From: Sphingobacterium faecale
Lineage (GTDB): Bacteria; Bacteroidota; Bacteroidia; Sphingobacteriales; Sphingobacteriaceae
DNA length: 64,000 nucleotides
Assembly (NCBI RefSeq): GCF_016746095.1
Contig: NZ_JAERTY010000001.1
Location: 372,001 to 436,000 of the forward strand
Direction of reading: 5' to 3'
The stretch's first letter is position 1. Every line of letters starts with the position of its first letter. The translations under genes were made by a program, and so were the position numbers. Positions 51,591 to 60,824 of the stretch are shown in pieces. The notes beneath the pieces were generated by a model that was not told where the DNA came from, ran no database searches, and saw nothing but the letters and a program-made list of their open reading frames with translations.

Positions 51591-53987
51591 TTAACTTTTA
51601 AATGATTTTATGTAATAGTTTATTTTGACATGCACACTTCGTCCAGGTCGCTGTATTTTATAGTAATCGTATAATTTAGCATCCATTAGATTCTTGACTT
51701 CGGCACTCAGTGACCATTTTGATGAAGGGAAGACGTAATTGAAGCCGACATTCATTAAACTCTGATCAGGAACTAAGTCTTTTGTGTCGACTTTGGAGCT
51801 ACCTGTGAGCCCCAAAAAACCATCCGCTTCCTTGTCTTTCGGAATATGGACTAGATAAAACTCACGGATGAAGTTATAATGGATATAAGGTTTGATTGCA
51901 TCATTTTTTGTAAATACATTTTGGAAATTAGCCTTCAAGCCAATATTGCTAAAAAAATAAGGGGTATTGGTAAGACGAGTACCCTCGATCCATTTATACA
52001 ATGGTACACCGATGTCAACCATACGGAGATCCTGCCAGGTTGCATTTCCCGTAATTTCAAAATGTTTAAACAATCTATAGGACAGGTCTATATCAAAACC
52101 ATAGCCTTGTATGCTGTCTAGATTCTTGTACTGTGAGAATGGCGTCTGTATAGGTGTCAAGAGTATCATCCCTTTGGTGCGGCGGTAGAAGGTTCCTACT
52201 TCTGCCGCAAAGTTTTCTGTAGCGTAGCGATAACCTAAGTTGGCATTAAAACTCCGCTCTGGTTTGAGGTCAAAATTAGGAGCTCTGGTATCATTATCTC
52301 CAAACAATTCCTCTTGGAGGGGGAGGCGATTGGTAAGCTCGACGGAAGCTCTTAGGAAGCTCCTATTATTGATCTGATATTTGACTGCATTTCCAAATCC
52401 CCAACTCTGATCAGATACTGACTTATACTTATTTAAGTCAGTGTCGTTGCTTAGAAATGCATTGATTCCCTTTGATGTAAAAGAAAAATGTTTAATAAAC
52501 AGTTGGTTTGTTAGTCTCTTGTCAAACCAATTAGATGCCCATGATAAACCTAGTATTGATTTTTGATAGGTCGCCTCTTTGCTCAATACATCTATATCAG
52601 TTCCCGTGAAGCGGAACCCTAGGGGATCACTTCCCTGACGTGTATTACGATTGAGTATAAAGTTGGTATGAATCTGATGTTGTGGGGCGATATGGAAAGA
52701 TAGTGCCGTTCTGCTAATTATATTTTTGTAATCTATGCTCGCTAAAGAAGGGTTTGGACTTTCTCCAACGGAGGTTCCTGGCGTAAATTTTCCATACCAG
52801 TCAAAAGTGCCTTTTACGGTGTCGGTTCTGTGACGATTGGTGCTACTGTAGGAAACAAATTGGTCTAAGTCGATGCGGTCATCCCAAAAGGATTTTTTAT
52901 AACGGATAGAAGGGACGATCCCTTTGTTGTTGAGTTTGATTGCGCCATAGGGATTCGTCATTAATGCGGGATGCTGGGATTGTCTGTCTATTTGGTAAAG
53001 AGCTATGGACAAGCGTAATTCATCAGCCCATTTTTTGTTTTTAATACCAGCATAAGCTTCTGTAAAATAGTGTTTGTAAGCATTATGGAAGAGTTTTACC
53101 CGCGCTGGTTTTAGATTTGCATTCTCGTCTACAGTCTCGATATCAACCTGGTAGTCGTTGTCAGAATAATTAACAAAAGCATCTATGCCAGCAAACCAAT
53201 TGTTCTGAAACTGTTGCTGTCCTGACAGATTGATTAGGTGGGTGTTAAATGAGCCTACCTCATAAGAAGCCTGAAATGTTTTTTTATGATTTTGGTTGGT
53301 CACTAGATTGACAGCTCCACCCAGAGCATCGCCACCTAGATTTACGGGTACCACTCCTTTATAGATTTCAACATGTTCCAATTGATTGATCGGAACATTG
53401 TTGATGCCATAGCCACCACCGAGGTATTCTAATGGGATTCCATCACGGAAATATTGCACTGCATTTCCTTGGAAGCCGTTTATAGATACATCCACTTGAT
53501 TGCCGACTCCGCCACTTTGTCTAATTCGTATGCCCGGTGCCCTGTTCATGATTTCTGCCAGTGAAGTCGGTTGTTCGGCAGCAGCTTTTGTGTCTATTAC
53601 AATACTCCGTATAGGTTCTTCTCTAAGTTTTTGTATTTGTGTTTTTCCGCGAACCTCAACTTGATCTATTGTATTTTCCTTAGGGTAGAGTGTTATTTCT
53701 AGGAAGACTTTCTTAGCGTTATCCATATCTAGGGTATCCATATGAGGGACATATCCGATTGCAGATAATCGGATAATCTGTCTTCCTTTTATAGCTTTTG
53801 TGCTGTTGAAGGAACCATCCGAACGAGATAGGATAGTCTGATCAGCTATTTTTATAGTCGCCTCCGCAATAGGACGACCGTCCTGTTGTATAACACGACC
53901 TTGTATCCTGTCATTTGATTGGGCGAAGAGTAAATTTGTTAAGCAGTATGAAAACAGCAAAAAAGCAAAGCTATAACTATAGCGCAT
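51591..53987 (-). CDS. TonB-dependent siderophore receptor (XusA-like)
   Basis: 798 residues from the ATG at 53987 (MRYSYSFAFLL), which gives a signal peptide ending LLFAQ; the frame is open to 54020. A carboxypeptidase-regulatory-like domain (about 25-105), a plug domain ('VEVRGKTQIQKLREEPIRSI' near 115, 'MNRAPGIRIRQSGGVGNQVD' near 155), then the barrel ending in an aromatic residue region. It pairs with the DUF4374 lipoprotein downstream. Upstream lie a TATATTTG -7 element and two TTATTTAGA boxes, so iron-dependent repression is likely. Confidence 0.9.
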   Translation of the reverse strand: MRYSYSFAFLLFSYCLTNLLFAQSNDRIQGRVIQQDGRPIAEATIKIADQTILSRSDGSFNSTKAIKGRQIIRLSAIGYVPHMDTLDMDNAKKVFLEITLYPKENTIDQVEVRGKTQIQKLREEPIRSIVIDTKAAAEQPTSLAEIMNRAPGIRIRQSGGVGNQVDVSINGFQGNAVQYFRDGIPLEYLGGGYGINNVPINQLEHVEIYKGVVPVNLGGDALGGAVNLVTNQNHKKTFQASYEVGSFNTHLINLSGQQQFQNNWFAGIDAFVNYSDNDYQVDIETVDENANLKPARVKLFHNAYKHYFTEAYAGIKNKKWADELRLSIALYQIDRQSQHPALMTNPYGAIKLNNKGIVPSIRYKKSFWDDRIDLDQFVSYSSTNRHRTDTVKGTFDWYGKFTPGTSVGESPNPSLASIDYKNIISRTALSFHIAPQHQIHTNFILNRNTRQGSDPLGFRFTGTDIDVLSKEATYQKSILGLSWASNWFDKRLTNQLFIKHFSFTSKGINAFLSNDTDLNKYKSVSDQSWGFGNAVKYQINNRSFLRASVELTNRLPLQEELFGDNDTRAPNFDLKPERSFNANLGYRYATENFAAEVGTFYRRTKGMILLTPIQTPFSQYKNLDSIQGYGFDIDLSYRLFKHFEITGNATWQDLRMVDIGVPLYKWIEGTRLTNTPYFFSNIGLKANFQNVFTKNDAIKPYIHYNFIREFYLVHIPKDKEADGFLGLTGSSKVDTKDLVPDQSLMNVGFNYVFPSSKWSLSAEVKNLMDAKLYDYYKIQRPGRSVHVKINYYIKSFKS

Positions 53988-54017
53988 ATCTTTTCTAGTA
54001 ATAAATTGAAAACAGTG

Positions 54018-54025
54018 CAAATATA
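54018..54025 (-). promoter_or_regulatory. -7 element of the TonB receptor promoter
   Basis: On the minus strand the sequence reads TATATTTG, an exact match to TAnnTTTG, 31 bases upstream of the receptor start codon. The adjoining iron-type box (54031-54053) would cover the region between the -7 and -33 elements, a position suited to repression. Confidence 0.5.
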
Positions 54026-54030
54026 AATCT

Positions 54031-54053
54031 TTATTTAGATTAAATGTAAATAA
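54031..54053. promoter_or_regulatory. metal-regulator box 1 (TTATTTAGA-N5-TGTAAATAA)
   Basis: Nine-base arms with one mismatch around a 5-base spacer. The same left arm recurs three more times in this window, always upstream of siderophore genes. Overlaps the predicted promoter of the TonB receptor. A Fur- or DtxR-type repressor site is inferred. Confidence 0.6.
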
Positions 54054-54061
54054 AGGTGTTA

Positions 54062-54084
54062 TTATTTAGAATGTTTCTACTCTA
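54062..54084. promoter_or_regulatory. metal-regulator box 2 (partial, upstream of the TonB receptor)
   Basis: Left arm TTATTTAGA is perfect; the right arm TCTACTCTA matches TCTAAATAA at five of nine positions. It lies 31 bases from box 1, about three helical turns, the same tandem arrangement as the pair at 57474 and 57507. Confidence 0.45.
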
Positions 54085-54159
54085 AGAGGGGGAGAGAAAA
54101 TTTGTATGTCTTTGATGGTTTGGGTATTTTAGGAAATAATAGATGTGTAGAAAAGACAT

Positions 54160-54660
54160 TTACGGATGATTGCCAAAAGAATACCTGCTGTATGTCCCGG
54201 GACTGGCATGATCTCCCTCCTTAAAATCAAAAGTTACGTAGTTTACTCCTGTTTGTTCCGTCAGGGTGAATGTAGCTAAGGCGATATAGGCCTGAGCTCC
54301 TGTGGATCCCATTTGCTGGGTCAGTACTTCGGGGTGTTCTATTTTTACTTTTATGGTATCAGCCCCTTGTCTTACAAGAGTTAAGGTGACTTTTCCTTGG
54401 TATGTTTTATTGATTATGTTTATAGCTTCTGTTGCGGTAAGGGTATTACTGCGATTGGAGTCAAGTCGAATTAAAGTATCAGCATTGTAATCATAGCTCC
54501 ATATGGGGGAATCATCGACAGGGAGGCTGTCCGTATTTGAATAGGACTCAATTTTTTGTTCTGATTTGCGGTCTGAAGTGTTTTGATTAGGACCGTTACA
54601 AGCTAAAAATAACATACATGACAGTATAGAAGCTATTTTTGATAGAGCGGGATATTGCAT
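54160..54660 (-). CDS. small lipoprotein of unknown function
   Basis: 166 residues. Lipobox FLAC (Cys21) followed by a Ser/Asn/Asp-rich linker to about residue 50. The remaining ~115 residues form a compact alpha/beta domain with two Thr-rich strands ('KVTLTLVRQGADTIKVKI' and 'YIALATFTLTEQTGVNYVTF') and a C-terminal 'SPGTYSRYSFG'. I do not recognise the domain; the strand pattern faintly recalls GerMN-like folds, which is not strong enough for a call. It is flanked by the receptor gene and a divergent histidine kinase, with its own promoter region. Confidence 0.65.
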   Translation of the reverse strand: MQYPALSKIASILSCMLFLACNGPNQNTSDRKSEQKIESYSNTDSLPVDDSPIWSYDYNADTLIRLDSNRSNTLTATEAINIINKTYQGKVTLTLVRQGADTIKVKIEHPEVLTQQMGSTGAQAYIALATFTLTEQTGVNYVTFDFKEGDHASPGTYSRYSFGNHP

Positions 54661-54859
54661 GATTATTTTTTTTGATAGTTACTCGTCATTAATAACGAGG
54701 TAAGCATGCTTAAAGGTATATAAAAATATAATGAATTTGCTTTTTATAAGGTTTGCGAAAAAGTTGTTACTGCAAAAATAAAAAATTTCGTGTATATTGT
54801 TGTGCAGACATTGTGTCGCATAAGGATAGATGTGTGTATGCTTTTAAACCAATCTTTTT

Positions 54860-56914
54860 ATGGGAATGATATTATCCGATGCCGTACTTCTTGATATTTT
54901 GAGCTATTCCTCCTCTGAAGCTGTCGCTGTCTACGACAATGATGATCTACGGGTTCGATTTGTTAATAAAAAGATGTTGTCTTATTGGGGTGTAGAGGAT
55001 TCAGTTGTAGGAACAACGTTGGGAGGAGAAGAAATAAGTGTTGCCGTTAATTGGCTTGTTCAGAAAGCAAAAGAGGTCTGGAGAACGGGGTTGCCTTTTA
55101 TTGGTATTATGCCCGTGGAGGTTTATCTAGATGAGAAAGTGGAAACCTGTTATTTTGATATAGAATTAAGGCCGTTCTTGGATACAGCGGGTAATACTTA
55201 TGCATTGTTGCACTGTGGTACGATAAGCGCTTCGGTGAAAAGGGAAGGAAGGGGCAATGGTGAGATCGAGAAGCGGGTTTTAGAAGATCTTTTCGATACC
55301 ACGACAGATGTAGCCCGACTGACTCAAGCTAATATTGAGACTATTAAGTCTTTGTTTGCTAATTATCAGGATGAAGTTCAACTGAAAGAAATGGCTAAAT
55401 CCATTTTGTCGAGAATAATCGTGCGTGAAGAACAGCTGGATATGGCGTTAAAGGCGGCTAATTTTGGTACTTGGACTTTATATTTCGATAGCAATCGGCT
55501 GCATTGGGATGATATTACGCAATCGCTCCTTGGTTTTGAAGGTGTAGAGAGTTTGGATGTCTCTGTCGCTATGGAGGCTGTAGTCCCAGATGATCGAAAA
55601 TCTATTGCCGATATTATTGAAAATGCAAAACGTCCGGGTAATGGAGGAGAATATGAGATTTTATTTCGTGTGAATAAGCTGAAGGCTAATCCTATGCGAT
55701 GGATCAACAGTAAGGGAAAAGTATTCTTTGATCAGGATGGAATTCCTTTGTGGCTGACAGGTGTATCTCGGGATGTGACGGATAGTATGCTCCAGCAAGA
55801 GCAGATAGTATCTTATCATCATATAATCGCTCAGAAGGAAAAGGAGCTCCGTATGGTGATTGACACGGCAGCAATAGGTACATTCCGTATTTCTAAAAAT
55901 ATGGATGAGATTTGGTTGAATGAGCATGCCCAAAAACAATTTGGATTTGAATTGGGATCTTCTCTAGGTTTTAAACAATTTCTGTCCTGCTTTTCGGATA
56001 AATACCGTAAACCGTTGCACGAAGCATTTTTTCAACTGGTGTCTAATAATGTACCAGTGGATATGCTGTGTGAGATTGAAAATGTGGAAACTAAAGCTGG
56101 AATATGGGTACGACTTGTGGCTATACAGTATTTTGATGCAGAACAGACCTATATACAGGGGATTCTGATTGATTTGACACAAGCGAAAGAAGAGATGCAG
56201 CGTAAGCTGGACTTTATTAGTATCGCCAGTCATGAACTTAAAACTCCGTTGACAACTATTTTAACATTTTTGCAGCTCTTGTCGAAACGATACCATCAAT
56301 TTGAGGAATCAAAGAAAATTGAGATGCTGAGCCAGGCGTTGGATCAAGGAGGGCGTATGAAAAATCTTATAGAGGGCTTTTTGAATGTCTCCAAACTTCA
56401 GAACGGGCAATTGGAATTGGATAAATCTGTATTTAATTTTTGTGATCTAATGGAAAAGATTAAGGCTATGTATGAGGTTATTCAACCTAATAATAAGCTT
56501 TATTTTAATACCTCCAGCTGTTTTCTGGTGAATGCCGATATGCACAAAGTGGAGGGAGTAATTCTTAATTTTATCAATAATGCGATCAAGTATACTCCCG
56601 TGGAGAGTTCGGTGTATGTGACCACATTTATTGAAGGAACACAGTGTGGTGTTACCGTAATGGATCAGGGGTTAGGTATACCTATCAAGGATCAGCCTTA
56701 TATATTTGATAAGTTTTATCGAGTGAATCAAAAAGGAGGGGAACGGGTTCAGGGATTCGGTATAGGTTTATATATATCTGCAGAAATCGTGAAGCAACAC
56801 GGTGGAAAAATCGGACTCAATAGTAATTATGGTGAAGGCGCTGAGTTTTGGTTTTCACTGCCTGTGCACGGCGTAATAGACAAAATATCGTATGATGTGG
56901 GAGATGTAAACTAA
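54860..56914 (+). CDS. PAS-domain sensor histidine kinase (orphan)
   Basis: 684 residues, no membrane segments, so cytoplasmic. An N-terminal PAS-like region (about 5-120), a helical linker with a coiled coil (about 125-195), a PAS/PAC pair (about 195-315 and 325-440), then the kinase: H-box 'IASHELKTPLTTILTFLQLL' with His458, N-box 'INNAIKYTP', 'DQGLGIPIKDQPYIFDKFY' and 'GFGIGLYISAEIV'. No response regulator is adjacent. An in-frame ATG two codons later (54866) is an alternative start. It ends just before a bidirectional terminator. Its signal is unknown; location within the siderophore region may be coincidental. Confidence 0.9.
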   Translation: MGMILSDAVLLDILSYSSSEAVAVYDNDDLRVRFVNKKMLSYWGVEDSVVGTTLGGEEISVAVNWLVQKAKEVWRTGLPFIGIMPVEVYLDEKVETCYFDIELRPFLDTAGNTYALLHCGTISASVKREGRGNGEIEKRVLEDLFDTTTDVARLTQANIETIKSLFANYQDEVQLKEMAKSILSRIIVREEQLDMALKAANFGTWTLYFDSNRLHWDDITQSLLGFEGVESLDVSVAMEAVVPDDRKSIADIIENAKRPGNGGEYEILFRVNKLKANPMRWINSKGKVFFDQDGIPLWLTGVSRDVTDSMLQQEQIVSYHHIIAQKEKELRMVIDTAAIGTFRISKNMDEIWLNEHAQKQFGFELGSSLGFKQFLSCFSDKYRKPLHEAFFQLVSNNVPVDMLCEIENVETKAGIWVRLVAIQYFDAEQTYIQGILIDLTQAKEEMQRKLDFISIASHELKTPLTTILTFLQLLSKRYHQFEESKKIEMLSQALDQGGRMKNLIEGFLNVSKLQNGQLELDKSVFNFCDLMEKIKAMYEVIQPNNKLYFNTSSCFLVNADMHKVEGVILNFINNAIKYTPVESSVYVTTFIEGTQCGVTVMDQGLGIPIKDQPYIFDKFYRVNQKGGERVQGFGIGLYISAEIVKQHGGKIGLNSNYGEGAEFWFSLPVHGVIDKISYDVGDVN

Positions 56915-56919
56915 AATAG

Positions 56920-56964
56920 AAAAAAAGGGAGCTTCGGTGGTTTTGTGAAGCTCCCTTTTTTTTT
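56920..56964. terminator. bidirectional terminator between the kinase and the Dps-like gene
   Basis: GGGAGCTTC (56927-56935) pairs with GAAGCTCCC (56947-56955). Seven A precede it from 56920 and nine T follow to 56964, so it can stop transcripts from both convergent genes. The T-run overlaps the last two bases of the convergent gene. Confidence 0.9.
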
Positions 56965-57349
56965 ATTCTAACCGTTTTAAACGATATAACAACTGTTGTA
57001 TGGCTTCTTGAGCATCATCTATTATGGATTGGGAGAAGGTTTCTGGAAACAGAGATTCTCTCGTGCTCTCAATACGTGCATAATATTGCTCGATATGCTT
57101 AATATGATCTGTTGGACGCTTAGTTTCTGGTATGATTATATCCAGTGTTCCCTTTAGAGAAAATGTGGTTTCCACCAATCTATCTGTAATATCTATAAGA
57201 GAATCAATAGCTTGGTCTAAGGATAGATGTGTCTCATAGCTCCCTTTGCCGGTAATCGACCAATGGATTAATTTTAACGAATTGCGGAATGCAACTAGTT
57301 CTGCTAGAAAATTAGCTACTTCTTTGTTGTTTGATTTTGTACTTGCCAT
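56963..57349 (-). CDS. Dps/ferritin-like four-helix protein (DUF5856-like)
   Basis: 128 residues, all-alpha. 'LVAFRNSLKLIHWSITGKGSYETHLSLDQAIDSL' region (about 18-52) has the His-Trp...His...Asp pattern that in Dps proteins forms part of the ferroxidase site between subunits, but the chain is shorter than Dps (about 160) and later metal ligands are unclear. I think it belongs to DUF5856 or a similar small ferritin-like family. It may protect DNA or bind iron; location beside siderophore genes is suggestive only. Confidence 0.6.
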   Translation of the reverse strand: MASTKSNNKEVANFLAELVAFRNSLKLIHWSITGKGSYETHLSLDQAIDSLIDITDRLVETTFSLKGTLDIIIPETKRPTDHIKHIEQYYARIESTRESLFPETFSQSIIDDAQEAIQQLLYRLKRLE

Positions 57350-57473
57350 TTTTTACGTGTTTTATACTTAATTGAACTAAAAGATTGTGTACGAAGAACA
57401 GGCAAAACTATTTTTTGTTTTTTAAAGGAGAACTATCTTTCTGTTATGTCTGTTGTTTTGATAAAAAACGTGG

Positions 57474-57496
57474 TTATTTAGAATCATTTTAAATAT
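57474..57496. promoter_or_regulatory. metal-regulator box 3 (TTATTTAGA-N5-TTTAAATAT)
   Basis: Left arm perfect, right arm TTTAAATAT matches TCTAAATAA at seven of nine. Upstream of the esterase/ABC operon, 33 bases from box 4. Confidence 0.55.
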
Positions 57497-57506
57497 ATCT
57501 TGCATT

Positions 57507-57529
57507 TTATTTAGAACTTATCTAAATTA
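57507..57529. promoter_or_regulatory. metal-regulator box 4 (TTATTTAGA-N5-TCTAAATTA)
   Basis: The best-conserved copy: right arm matches at eight of nine positions, and the inner seven bases ATTTAGA/TCTAAAT are perfectly symmetrical. It ends 8 bases before the esterase start codon, where a bound repressor would also block the transcript start or ribosome site. Confidence 0.65.
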
Positions 57530-57537
57530 GCAGCGCT

Positions 57538-58707
57538 ATGTCTAAGAAGATGCATAAAATATATGTTCATATAGTTAATAATTGCTCCAGCTTTATTGGC
57601 GAAGGGTTGTACTTGGCAGGAACTTTTAATAATTGGTCCCCTGATCATCTTTATGTCGGTGAGATACCTGAGAAGGGTAAATCTATAACTGTTGTACTCC
57701 CTGAAGTACAAGAAGGAGACTTGGAGTTGAAAATGAGTCGGGGCAGTTGGGAAAGTCTATCTACTTCTGAAGGTGGAAGATTAGAAGGAGCTCATATGAC
57801 AACTGTTAGTGCTGATTCAGAGGTGTTTTTGACGATTGAAAGTTGGCGGGATCTCTTTCCAACGTCTACGGCGAGTAAACAGGTACATGTATTGGCTGAA
57901 GATTTTTACTTTCCGAAATTGAACGCTTATAAGAAAGTTTGGATATATCTTCCTCAAAACTATTTAAGGGATGATAGGCACTATCCAGTGATTTATATGC
58001 ACGACGGACAGCATCTATTTGATGAGGCGACATCAACAGGAAGGGCTGGACCTATAGAGTGGATGGTAGACGAAACATTAGACGGCGCTATTACGCCTTC
58101 TATCGTTGTAGCAATAGCTCACGATGAAGATTATGAAGTGAGGAAGGAGGAGTATATGGTGCATGTGGGAGAGGAGCTATCGACTGCTAAGGGATGGTGG
58201 TATCTTGATGACCTCGTCCATCGCCTCAAGCCTTATGTGGATCGGCAGTATAGAACACTTATAGACCCTTTAAACACGGCTTTGGTAGGGAGTTCCTTGG
58301 GAGGGCTTGTTTCTATCTATGCTGGTCTTAAGTATCCGGAAGTCTTTGGCGTCATAGGTGCTTTTTCTCCATCTATATGGATGGATGAGGAGAATCTTTA
58401 TGCTTATGCCAGTAAAGAGTTGTTTAATGCAGGCGATAAGCATAAGGATCAGGAGCTGTACTTCTACGTGGGTAGCAGGGAGATAAAACGACGCGTAGGA
58501 GCGACTGAGGTCAATATGAGCGAGGATCTAGCGCGTTATCACCTCTGGTTGGAACAACATTATAAGGGGAAATTAAGTCTGGCTATAAATTCTGAGGGAA
58601 AACATGGCGCAATATATTGGCAAAGTGCGTTTCGGAGATTCTATACCTATTGGGAAAATAAAATAAATTCTTTCAAGCATAAAAACATACAATATGAATG
58701 TAAGTAA
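57538..58707 (+). CDS. esterase of the Fes/IroE type (siderophore hydrolase candidate)
   Basis: 389 residues, no signal peptide. An N-terminal beta domain about 1-100 ('GLYLAGTFNNWSPDHL', a CBM48-like or enterochelin-esterase N-domain pattern) precedes an alpha/beta hydrolase of the esterase D family: 'YPVIYMHDGQHLFDEA', nucleophile elbow 'VGSSLGG' and catalytic His in 'SEGKHGAIYW'. In the same operon as siderophore permeases, it probably cleaves imported ferric tri-lactone siderophore to free the iron in the cytoplasm, as Fes does. Its end overlaps the next gene by 14 bases. Confidence 0.8.
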   Translation: MSKKMHKIYVHIVNNCSSFIGEGLYLAGTFNNWSPDHLYVGEIPEKGKSITVVLPEVQEGDLELKMSRGSWESLSTSEGGRLEGAHMTTVSADSEVFLTIESWRDLFPTSTASKQVHVLAEDFYFPKLNAYKKVWIYLPQNYLRDDRHYPVIYMHDGQHLFDEATSTGRAGPIEWMVDETLDGAITPSIVVAIAHDEDYEVRKEEYMVHVGEELSTAKGWWYLDDLVHRLKPYVDRQYRTLIDPLNTALVGSSLGGLVSIYAGLKYPEVFGVIGAFSPSIWMDEENLYAYASKELFNAGDKHKDQELYFYVGSREIKRRVGATEVNMSEDLARYHLWLEQHYKGKLSLAINSEGKHGAIYWQSAFRRFYTYWENKINSFKHKNIQYECK

Positions 58708-59740
58708 ATTAAAACAATTGAATGGCTATCCGTCGAAGACTTTGTTGTTGGTCTCTGGTTTATTGCTGGGTAGTATGACTTCTTCGGCTCAGGAGGTCGA
58801 GAAATCTTCGCGTGCCGGTACAGGTGTCTATGAAGCTGTAATCAGCAAAAAAGATGGACATATCTACGTTACAGGAGCTGGTTCTAGAACTGCACCAGGC
58901 GGAGCTATCTATAAAATAAATCCGAGCAGTCTTGCTATCGTAGATAGTATCAGTCTCAAAGATAATCCTCCATTTGGAATTGGCATTAATAATAAAACCC
59001 AGACAGCCTATACTACTAATACGCGAACAAATTCGGTCAGTGCAGTCGATTTGAAGACTGGGAAAGTATTGGCAACGATAGTCAATGGAGCGGATAAATC
59101 ACATACCCGAGAGGTATTGGTAGATGAGGTTAATAACCTGATCTATGTGTCTGATGTGGGTGACCCAAGCAGTATATGGGTTATAGATGGTAAGACCAAT
59201 AAATACCTTCACTCTATAGAGAATCTTGGAAAGACAGCTACTGGTATGAGTTTCTTAAATGGTACAGATAAAATTTTCTTAACTGTCATCGGAGAGAATG
59301 CTATTTATGTAGTGGATACAAAAAGTAAGCAAGTCGAAGCTAAGTTTGCTTCAGGCGGAGAAGGTCCAGTAAATATTACAACAGATGGGGAAAGGCTATT
59401 TGTTGCGAATCAGAAATCTGGTACTGTAACTGTTTTAGACGGACAGGGAACTCTACTACAGAGTGTTCCGACAGGAGCGGGTGCTATTGGTATCGCTTAT
59501 GATGCGGTTAAACAACGTATCTATTCTGCAAACCGTCAAACGGGAACTACGACAGTCATTGATGCGAAAACATTAGCTGTACTAGGGGATTTTGAAACGG
59601 GTTCTCACCCTAATCATGTGAAAGTGGATCCTGTATCGGGAGCAGCTTTCGTGATCAATAAAGCCAAGGGTGGTAAGCCCGTAGAAGGTCAGCCTATAGT
59701 GGTTGATACCAAAGGAGATACTATTACGAGGTTAAATTAA
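58694..59740 (+). CDS. YncE-like beta-propeller protein, exported
   Basis: 348 residues with a signal peptide (cleavage near SSAQ). Seven repeats of the YncE/40-residue propeller type are visible, with recurrent 'YV(T/S)....S.(I/V)(W/S)VID.KT' units such as 'SVSAVDLKTGKVLATI', 'SIWVIDGKTNKYLHSI', 'AIYVVDTKSKQVEAKF' and 'GTVTVLDGQGTLLQSV'. YncE of E. coli is iron-regulated and periplasmic. Translation start lies inside the end of the esterase gene, so the two are coupled. Its exact part in siderophore handling is not known. Confidence 0.85.
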   Translation: MNVSKLKQLNGYPSKTLLLVSGLLLGSMTSSAQEVEKSSRAGTGVYEAVISKKDGHIYVTGAGSRTAPGGAIYKINPSSLAIVDSISLKDNPPFGIGINNKTQTAYTTNTRTNSVSAVDLKTGKVLATIVNGADKSHTREVLVDEVNNLIYVSDVGDPSSIWVIDGKTNKYLHSIENLGKTATGMSFLNGTDKIFLTVIGENAIYVVDTKSKQVEAKFASGGEGPVNITTDGERLFVANQKSGTVTVLDGQGTLLQSVPTGAGAIGIAYDAVKQRIYSANRQTGTTTVIDAKTLAVLGDFETGSHPNHVKVDPVSGAAFVINKAKGGKPVEGQPIVVDTKGDTITRLN

Positions 59741-59758
59741 TAATAGGTCTGCTATAAT

Positions 59759-59798
59759 GCCGCAGGGAGCTTTGATAGATGTCAAAGTTCCCTGCGGC
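59759..59798 (+). terminator. strong hairpin between yncE-like gene and the FecCD permeases
   Basis: A 17-bp stem (59759-59775 with 59782-59798, one G-T pair) around a 6-base loop. The T-run after it is interrupted, so it may only partly stop transcription and lower expression of the transport genes. Confidence 0.7.
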
Positions 59799-59852
59799 TT
59801 GTCTGTTTTATGTAGTGTGAGCTGTAGAATATAATCTACTATAGACATATAA

Positions 59853-60824
59853 TTGAAAGATTTGAGTTTTTTAAAGAATAGTTTTGCTGCCTGGGCCTGT
59901 GCGCTAATCATATTGCTTGTATTGATATGGTTTTCTCTTTTTACAGGCGTCAAGGATGTACGTTTTTTGGATTTGTTTGGAGACGGGGATAAATTGGTTT
60001 TTTTTGTGGTTAGCCGTATCCCACGGACTCTGGCGCTGATTCTTGTAGGCTCAGGAGTCAGTATTGCGGGATTTGTCCTACAGCAATTATCCCAGAATAG
60101 ATTTGTTTCTCCCACGACTTCGGGAGCTTTGGAGGCTGCAAAGATGGGTATATTGACTGCTTTGATTTTTATACCTAACTCTTCGTTGTTTGTACGGATG
60201 TTATTTGCATTAGGATTCACCTTTTTGACCTCTTTTCTCTTTATATTTTTTGTACATAAAGTTAAATTGAGAAGTACTGTTTTTATTCCATTGATAGGGT
60301 TGATGTTTGGTAGTATTTTGAGCGCTGTATCAACCTTTTTTGCATACAAACACGGAATTGTCCAGAATACACAGGAATGGCTTTTAGGTGATTTTTCATC
60401 GGTTATGCAGGGGCAATATGAAGCTGTATTTTTAGTCTTACCGGCAGTAGCGATTATCTATTTGTATGCAGATAAGATAACTATTGCGGGGATGGGCGAG
60501 AGTTTTGCCAAGAGTCTAGGCCTATCGTATGAGGCGATCGTTTATCTGGGCTTATTTGTTGTATCCATGGTGGTTAGTTCGTCGGTCGTTACAGTTGGGG
60601 CAATTCCTTTTCTGGGGCTCATTGTTCCGAATGTGGTGAGTATGATTGTTGGGGATAATTTTAGGAGGACACTTCCTTTAATTGCGTATGTGGGTGCTGT
60701 TTTTTTATTGATTTGTGATTTAATGGGCAGGCTTATCGTTTATCCTTATGAGGTCCCCATAGGGATGATTGTTGGTGTTATCGGCAGTGTTGTGTTCTTG
60801 GTTTTGATTTTAAAGCGGAAATAG
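59853..60824 (+). CDS. iron-siderophore ABC permease, FecCD family (first subunit)
   Basis: 323 residues, about nine membrane helices. 'SRIPRTLALILVGSGVSIAGFVLQQL' region (about 51-76) and 'GAIPFLGLIVPNVV' near 249 are FecCD signatures; the latter is the coupling-helix region that meets the ATPase. It starts with TTG at 59853: an in-frame TAA directly precedes it and no other start lies before the first helix. The YclN/CeuB-type subgroup (catecholate siderophores) is suggested by the overall pattern. Its stop overlaps the next start by one base. Confidence 0.9.
   Translation: MKDLSFLKNSFAAWACALIILLVLIWFSLFTGVKDVRFLDLFGDGDKLVFFVVSRIPRTLALILVGSGVSIAGFVLQQLSQNRFVSPTTSGALEAAKMGILTALIFIPNSSLFVRMLFALGFTFLTSFLFIFFVHKVKLRSTVFIPLIGLMFGSILSAVSTFFAYKHGIVQNTQEWLLGDFSSVMQGQYEAVFLVLPAVAIIYLYADKITIAGMGESFAKSLGLSYEAIVYLGLFVVSMVVSSSVVTVGAIPFLGLIVPNVVSMIVGDNFRRTLPLIAYVGAVFLLICDLMGRLIVYPYEVPIGMIVGVIGSVVFLVLILKRK

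Noticed and set aside
59732..60349. 205-codon minus-strand frame opposite the first FecCD gene
   Set aside because: Shadow of a clear membrane-protein gene; composition rich in Lys/Asn/Thr with no recognisable domain.
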